Shown here: piece by piece, positions 31,244-34,520 of the stretch
Position numbering within the stretch: position 1 is the stretch's first letter
How the letters are laid out: each line of letters starts with the position of its first letter
Assembly: GCA_947624695.1 (NCBI GenBank)
Contig: CANQLN010000001.1
Location: 1 to 34,520 of the forward strand
From: an uncultured Bacilli bacterium
Lineage (GTDB): Bacteria; Bacillota_I; Bacilli_A; RF39; UBA660
Direction: 5' to 3'
DNA: 34,520 nt
Position numbers and translations under genes: made by a program
The notes under the pieces: model-generated
The model's database searches: none
What the model saw: only the letters and a program-made list of their open reading frames with translations
Told to the model about the DNA's origin: nothing

Positions 31244-31582
31244 ATCAAAAAGTTAATAAACTGGCGTTTATTTAACAATGATGAAATAATCATTAATAAT
31301 GAAAATGTCATGTGTGATTATGTATTTGGGCATTATATCAAATATCATGATGGTAATGCTTCTAATATTGTAGATTTTAGGACCGAAACCTATAAAAGAG
31401 AAAATAGAGAATTCAGACTAGTAATAGATTTTAGGAATGAAACTTTTAGCTATGTCTTAAAGAAGAAAGACTATAAATTAGAAAGTAAACTTTTAAGTTG
31501 TAGTATAGTATTAGCAAGAGATATTACCTTAAAATATAAGCTAGATGATGAAGAAATGACAATTTTGATACAGTTGTTATAG
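31244..31582 (+). CDS. Small conserved-type protein, unknown; probable ATC start
   Basis: The frame is open from TAA at 31223 to the stop at 31582. A strong SD (AGAGGTGG, 31232-31239) is followed 4 nt later by ATC AAA AAG TTA, where ATG AAA AAG would be expected. The first in-frame ATG is at 31310 and has no SD. The ATC start gives 112 aa, ATG 31310 gives 90. The protein is strand-rich and charged (FRLVIDFRNETFSYVLKKK, then ITLKYKLDDEEMTILIQLL). The ending is slightly like DUF1934/YwiB calycin-type proteins that neighbour rpoE or argS in other Firmicutes, but I would not assign it. rpoE follows 48 bp later. Confidence 0.6.
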   Translation: MKKLINWRLFNNDEIIINNENVMCDYVFGHYIKYHDGNASNIVDFRTETYKRENREFRLVIDFRNETFSYVLKKKDYKLESKLLSCSIVLARDITLKYKLDDEEMTILIQLL

Positions 31583-31603
31583 TAATAATTGTTAGATAAT
31601 GCA

Positions 31604-31609
31604 TATAAT
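31604..31609 (+). promoter_or_regulatory. Possible rpoE -10 box
   Basis: TATAAT at 31604-31609, 22 bp before the rpoE ATG, with no good -35 at 17 bp. rpoE may have its own promoter or be read from 31191. Confidence 0.35.
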
Positions 31610-31630
31610 GAGTAGAATAGAGGAGATAAA

Positions 31631-32074
31631 ATGAATTTGAAAGATATACCAAAAGAAGAATTAGAATCAATGAGTTATGATGAAATAGCTTATCTTGTTC
31701 TGGAAAAAAATGGTAAAAAAATGAAATTATTAGATTTATTTAAAAAAGTTTGTCAAATACTAGAATTACCAGAAAATACAGTAGAAGAAAGAATTACGGA
31801 TTTCTTTGAATTATTATCTATTAATAAAAAATTTATCTTACTTCCTAATGGTTATTGGGATTTATCAACTAATCATGTTCAAGACATTGTGGTTGAAGAT
31901 GAAGAAGATGCTGATAGCTTAGAACTAGAAGATAATGAAGATGATATAGTTGAAGAAGAAAACCCTGATGATGATGATATTTTCTATGATGGTGATTTAG
32001 ACGATGCTGATGATGAAGATGATGATTTAAAAGATTTAGTTATCATTGATGATGAAGAAAATATTAATGATTAA
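31631..32074 (+). CDS. rpoE: DNA-directed RNA polymerase delta subunit
   Basis: The delta subunit is peculiar to Firmicutes RNA polymerase; it speeds recycling and lowers non-specific initiation. The N-terminal HARE-HTH domain covers about residues 1-90 (SYDEIAYLVLEKN, KLLDLFKKVCQI, NKKFILLPNGYWDL). The C-terminus is an acidic, disordered tail (about 95-147) made largely of Asp and Glu. Length 147 aa is a little under the 173 aa of B. subtilis. SD GAGGAG precedes ATG 31631. Its presence supports a Bacilli origin. Confidence 0.94.
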   Translation: MNLKDIPKEELESMSYDEIAYLVLEKNGKKMKLLDLFKKVCQILELPENTVEERITDFFELLSINKKFILLPNGYWDLSTNHVQDIVVEDEEDADSLELEDNEDDIVEEENPDDDDIFYDGDLDDADDEDDDLKDLVIIDDEENIND

Positions 32075-32115
32075 CCTTTTTTAAATAAATAACATATATT
32101 ATAAAGAATAAATTT

Positions 32116-32140
32116 GTGAGACTTTTAGTTTCACTTTTTT
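32116..32140 (+). terminator. rpoE terminator directly before the cation-efflux gene
   Basis: GTGAGAC (32116-32122) pairs with GTTTCAC (32128-32134, one G-U pair) across a 5-nt loop, followed by six Ts. The SD of the next gene begins 2-3 nt after the T-run, so the hairpin could also act as a leader attenuator if a promoter lies around 32075-32110 (TATTAT at about 32097). Confidence 0.7.
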
Positions 32141-32153
32141 GTAGGTGATTTTC

Positions 32154-33014
32154 GTGAAAAATGTAGGTATAAAAATTTCTATTATAACAATTATAATTAA
32201 TATTATTTTATTTGTATTTAAATTAGTTGCGGGTATTTTAGGCCATTCTAATGCGATGATTAGTGATGCCGTTCATTCCTTAACCGATGTTTTAACTACT
32301 TTTTTAGTAATCTTTGGTCTTGTTATGGCTAGTAAAAATGCTGATAAAAAACATCCTTATGGTCATGAAAGAATAGAATCTGTATGTGGAATTATTCTTT
32401 CTTTTTGCTTGTTTTTAACTGGTCTTGGAATAGGATACTTAGGAATTCTTAATATTATTAATTATCAAAATTTACAAGTTCCCGGTCTTCTTTCTTTAAT
32501 GGCCGCTTTAATTTCTATTTTAGTTAAAGAAGGAATGTTTCATTATACAATTCATTATGCCAAAAAATTAAATTCAACATCTTTGAAAGCCGATGCTTGG
32601 CATCATCGTAGTGATGCTTTATCATCTATCGGCGCTTTTGTAGGAATTTTCTTTGCCCGTTTTGGTTTTCCTATTTTAGATCCTCTTTGTAGTCTTTTAA
32701 TATGCTTATTAATTGTTATCTCGGCAATTCAAATTTTTAAAGAGGCAGTTAGTCAAATGATTGATACTTCTTGTGATGAAAAAACTAGCAAGGCTATTTT
32801 AAAAATTATTGAAAATACCCATGAAAATATTAGTGTTAAAGATTTTAAAACTCGTATTTTTGGGAGTAAAATTTATATTGATGCTCTTATAGCCACGGAT
32901 GGCAATATCTCTTTAAAAGAGGCTGATAAAATTGTTACGCATATTCATGATGTGGTAGAAAAGAAATTTAAGGAAGTTAAACATTGCAATATTCATATAA
33001 TTCCTAATGAATAG
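32154..33014 (+). CDS. Cation diffusion facilitator (CDF) transporter
   Basis: CDF proteins export divalent metals (Zn, Fe, Mn, Co or Cd) in exchange for protons. Six hydrophobic segments are visible between residues 5 and 200. The metal site is seen in helix 2 (SDAVHSLTDV, giving His and Asp ligands) and helix 5 (ADAWHHRSDALSS, the HxxxD motif). After the membrane part comes a cytoplasmic domain (about 205-286) with late His residues (HIHDVV, HCNIHIIP). I start at GTG 32154, which has SD AGGTGAT four bases upstream; the longer frame to 32145 starts inside that SD. The metal cannot be told from sequence alone. Confidence 0.92.
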   Translation: MKNVGIKISIITIIINIILFVFKLVAGILGHSNAMISDAVHSLTDVLTTFLVIFGLVMASKNADKKHPYGHERIESVCGIILSFCLFLTGLGIGYLGILNIINYQNLQVPGLLSLMAALISILVKEGMFHYTIHYAKKLNSTSLKADAWHHRSDALSSIGAFVGIFFARFGFPILDPLCSLLICLLIVISAIQIFKEAVSQMIDTSCDEKTSKAILKIIENTHENISVKDFKTRIFGSKIYIDALIATDGNISLKEADKIVTHIHDVVEKKFKEVKHCNIHIIPNE

Positions 33015-33015
33015 G

Positions 33016-33044
33016 TTGCTAAAATTCTTATTTTATGGTAAATT
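33016..33044 (+). promoter_or_regulatory. Promoter upstream of the kinase-like gene
   Basis: -35 TTGCTA (33016-33021), a 17-bp spacer and -10 TAAATT (33039-33044) with an upstream TG extension (TGGTAAATT). The start would be near 33051, just before the SD AAAGAGGG. Confidence 0.45.
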
Positions 33045-33068
33045 AGTAACTCACAAAGAGGGATTGTT

Positions 33069-33908
33069 ATGAGTTATGTGCGAGAGTTGGCAACCGATAC
33101 AAATTTAAATGTTTTAAGAGTTAAAAATTTAGAAAATTATATTTTTGAAGGTTCAGAGGGAATAGTATATGGTTGGAATGACAGTACAGCGGTCAAAATA
33201 TTTAAATTTGCCGAAACTGATTTTGACTTTTCTAATAAATTTGCCAAAATTGAAAGCCTTTCTAAGTTAAGTGATCCATCCTTTACTTTCCCAAGAGGAA
33301 TTGTTACAATAGATGGCCTTTATAAAGCGGGTTATTATATGAAAAGAATTATTCAACATCCTTTAGTCAAATCCTATGCCAAATTAGGCAAAATAAAAAA
33401 TATAACTTCAAAAAATTCTTTAGAAATTTTATTTGATATATTAATTAAAACTTCGGATGCTTTAGAACGAGCTCATAAGTTAGGCTTAGTTGTAGGTGAT
33501 ATTAAATGGGGCAATATTTTAATTGATAAAGATTTAAACCCCGTTTTTGTTGATACTGATAATTACGCTTATGATTGTTTTGGCTTTGATGTAAGGCCAA
33601 ATGTTACTTATCGCTTGCCAGAAATGTATGAAGATATCTATTCGCCTTTAGATAATGATAATTTTCTTTTTGGTTATATGGCCATGAGGGAATTATTTAG
33701 TTATTATGGCGTAACATTAAATGATACGGAAAATAGTTTTAAGAAAGCGATGCAATATATTGATTTGGAAGCAAAAGATGAAATAAGAGCTATTTTATCA
33801 GATAGTCATGATAAGCCGGCCATTGGTCCAGTTTTAAAAAGAGTTAAAAATAGACAAGAATTTATTAAGTTACCTAAAGATGCCCAGTTTAATATTTTAA
33901 CGTTTTAG
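33069..33908 (+). CDS. Atypical protein-kinase-like protein
   Basis: The 279-aa protein has the parts of a Hanks-type kinase in order: a Gly-rich loop GSEGIVYG (28-35), the ATP-anchoring Lys43 in AVKIFK, a possible helix-C Glu62, the catalytic loop GDIKWGN (Asp144, Lys146, Asn149), a metal-binding Asp162 in VDTDN replacing DFG, an APE-like LPE (183-185) and a helix-F-like segment (DNDNFLFGYMAMRELF). The HRD motif is changed to VGD. This VGD...DxDN pattern resembles YegI-type bacterial kinases rather than PknB/PrkC; there is no transmembrane or PASTA region. SD AAAGAGGG precedes ATG 33069. The substrate is unknown. The kinase fold is likely; activity is inferred. Confidence 0.75.
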   Translation: MSYVRELATDTNLNVLRVKNLENYIFEGSEGIVYGWNDSTAVKIFKFAETDFDFSNKFAKIESLSKLSDPSFTFPRGIVTIDGLYKAGYYMKRIIQHPLVKSYAKLGKIKNITSKNSLEILFDILIKTSDALERAHKLGLVVGDIKWGNILIDKDLNPVFVDTDNYAYDCFGFDVRPNVTYRLPEMYEDIYSPLDNDNFLFGYMAMRELFSYYGVTLNDTENSFKKAMQYIDLEAKDEIRAILSDSHDKPAIGPVLKRVKNRQEFIKLPKDAQFNILTF

Positions 33909-33920
33909 CTTGTCCATAAG

Positions 33921-33949
33921 TTGAAGATAAAGGTTTTAAATGATATAAT
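33921..33949 (+). promoter_or_regulatory. prfA promoter
   Basis: -35 TTGAAG (33921-33926), a 17-bp spacer and -10 TATAAT (33944-33949). The start would be near 33956, with SD AAGGTGAT just downstream at 33961-33968. Confidence 0.7.
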
Positions 33950-33971
33950 TTTTAAGTGAAAAGGTGATATT

Positions 33972-34520
33972 ATGTTTGAAAGATTAGATAATATTGTAGC
34001 AAAGTATAATGAACTTAAGGAAGAATTAACTCATCCTGAGGTTTTAGCTGATTATAATAAATTAAAAGATTTATCTAAAGAACAAAGTGATTTAGAAGAA
34101 ATAGTTTTAAAGTATGAAGAATATAAAACGGCATCTTTAGCTTTAGAAGAAGCTAAAAGTTTAGTTAATGATCCAGAAATGCATGAAATTGCCGAAAGTG
34201 AGATTGAAACGCAAACACAAAAAATTGAAGATTTAAAAAAAGAATTGGAAATTTTACTAGTTCCTAAAGATGAAAATGATGGCAAAAATGTTATTATGGA
34301 AATAAGAGGAGCTGCCGGGGGCGATGAAGCTAATATCTTTGCGGGCGATTTATTTAGAATGTATTCTTATTATGCCGAAGCTAATGGCTGGAAAATTGAA
34401 GTTTTAAACTCGATTGAAGGCGCTAGTGGAGGATTTGCCCAAATAGAATGTATGATTAAGGGAAGTAATGTATATTCTAAGTTAAAATATGAAAGTGGTT
34501 CTCACCGCGTTCAAAGAGTG
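33972..34520 (+). CDS. prfA: Peptide chain release factor 1, 5' part (partial)
   Basis: RF1 ends translation at UAA and UAG. The 183 codons present cover the coiled N-terminal domain (MFERLDNIVAKYNELKEEL) and the start of the core: IMEIRGAAGGDEANIFAGDL and SGSHRVQRV at the window edge. The codon-recognition PxT and the GGQ motif lie beyond the window. Residues separating RF1 from RF2 in the visible part (the N-terminal pattern and no frameshift near codon 25) support RF1. SD AAGGTGAT precedes ATG 33972. Confidence 0.95.
   Translation, partial: MFERLDNIVAKYNELKEELTHPEVLADYNKLKDLSKEQSDLEEIVLKYEEYKTASLALEEAKSLVNDPEMHEIAESEIETQTQKIEDLKKELEILLVPKDENDGKNVIMEIRGAAGGDEANIFAGDLFRMYSYYAEANGWKIEVLNSIEGASGGFAQIECMIKGSNVYSKLKYESGSHRVQRV

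Noticed and set aside
1..34520. Alternative genetic code (UGA as Trp) given the mollicute-like features
   Set aside because: Genes use TGG for Trp, rnpA ends in TGA, and core genes are intact under the standard code.
1..34520. Mobile elements, CRISPR arrays, tRNA or rRNA genes, prophage
   Set aside because: No regularly spaced repeats, transposase or integrase frames, or tRNA-like cloverleaf sequences were seen in the gaps; core gene order is undisturbed.

Overview
The window is an AT-rich chromosomal segment centred on a replication origin. It comes from a low-G+C Gram-positive bacterium of the class Bacilli in the broad sense. The gene order (dnaA-dnaN-recF-gyrB-gyrA on one side, rpmH-rnpA-yidC-jag-mnmE-mnmG-rsmG-noc on the other) is the classic Firmicutes oriC neighbourhood. 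Shine-Dalgarno (SD) sequences such as AGGAGG and AGGTGAT are typical of Bacilli. The genes read through in the standard bacterial code, with UGA used as a stop (for example rnpA), so this is not a code-4 mollicute. SpoVT, BofA, ComK and Noc homologues point to an ancestor that sporulated and took up DNA. The SRP RNA is the short 4.5S type rather than the long B. subtilis form. An uncultured, gut-type, genome-reduced Bacilli lineage fits best; I cannot name a species.

Layout. oriC lies at about 20965-21412, with at least eight DnaA-box-like 9-mers. Nearly everything to its left is on the minus strand and nearly everything to its right on the plus strand, so both arms are co-oriented with replication. 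The left arm, moving away from oriC, holds dnaA, dnaN, a comK homologue, recF, gyrB, gyrA, a 390-bp spacer with two parS sites, the SRP RNA, tadA, dnaX, ebfC, recR, bofA, holB, ricT, yabB (trmN6), pth, mfd, a small membrane protein, spoVT and a CheD-like protein. The left edge leaves the core: a tandem-HTH regulator on the plus strand faces a truncated secreted protein on the minus strand, separated by a small repeated operator-like array.

The right arm holds rpmH, rnpA, yidC, khpB (jag), a DUF5684-like membrane protein (minus), mnmE, mnmG, rsmG, noc, a class A penicillin-binding protein (minus), a small unknown gene, rpoE, a cation-efflux transporter, an atypical kinase-like protein and the 5' part of prfA.

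How it fits together. Most genes serve replication (dnaA, dnaN, dnaX, holB, gyrAB), recombination and repair (recF, recR, mfd), tRNA and ribosome maturation (tadA, pth, trmN6, rnpA, mnmEG, rsmG) and membrane insertion (SRP RNA, yidC). Chromosome organisation is written into the DNA: two perfect parS sites and three perfect Noc-binding sites lie left of dnaA, and the Noc-type ParB paralogue is encoded on the right.

Most notable points: holB and the gene at 31244 have strong SDs but no AUG/GUG/UUG start; one parS forms the gyrA terminator; the left-edge regulator has an operator array whose 10-bp direct-repeat geometry matches its tandem HTH; a CheD-like triad protein, a ComK homologue and a YegI-like kinase occupy accessory positions. 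I see no phage, insertion sequence, CRISPR array or tRNA gene, and no convincing wholly new multi-gene system.
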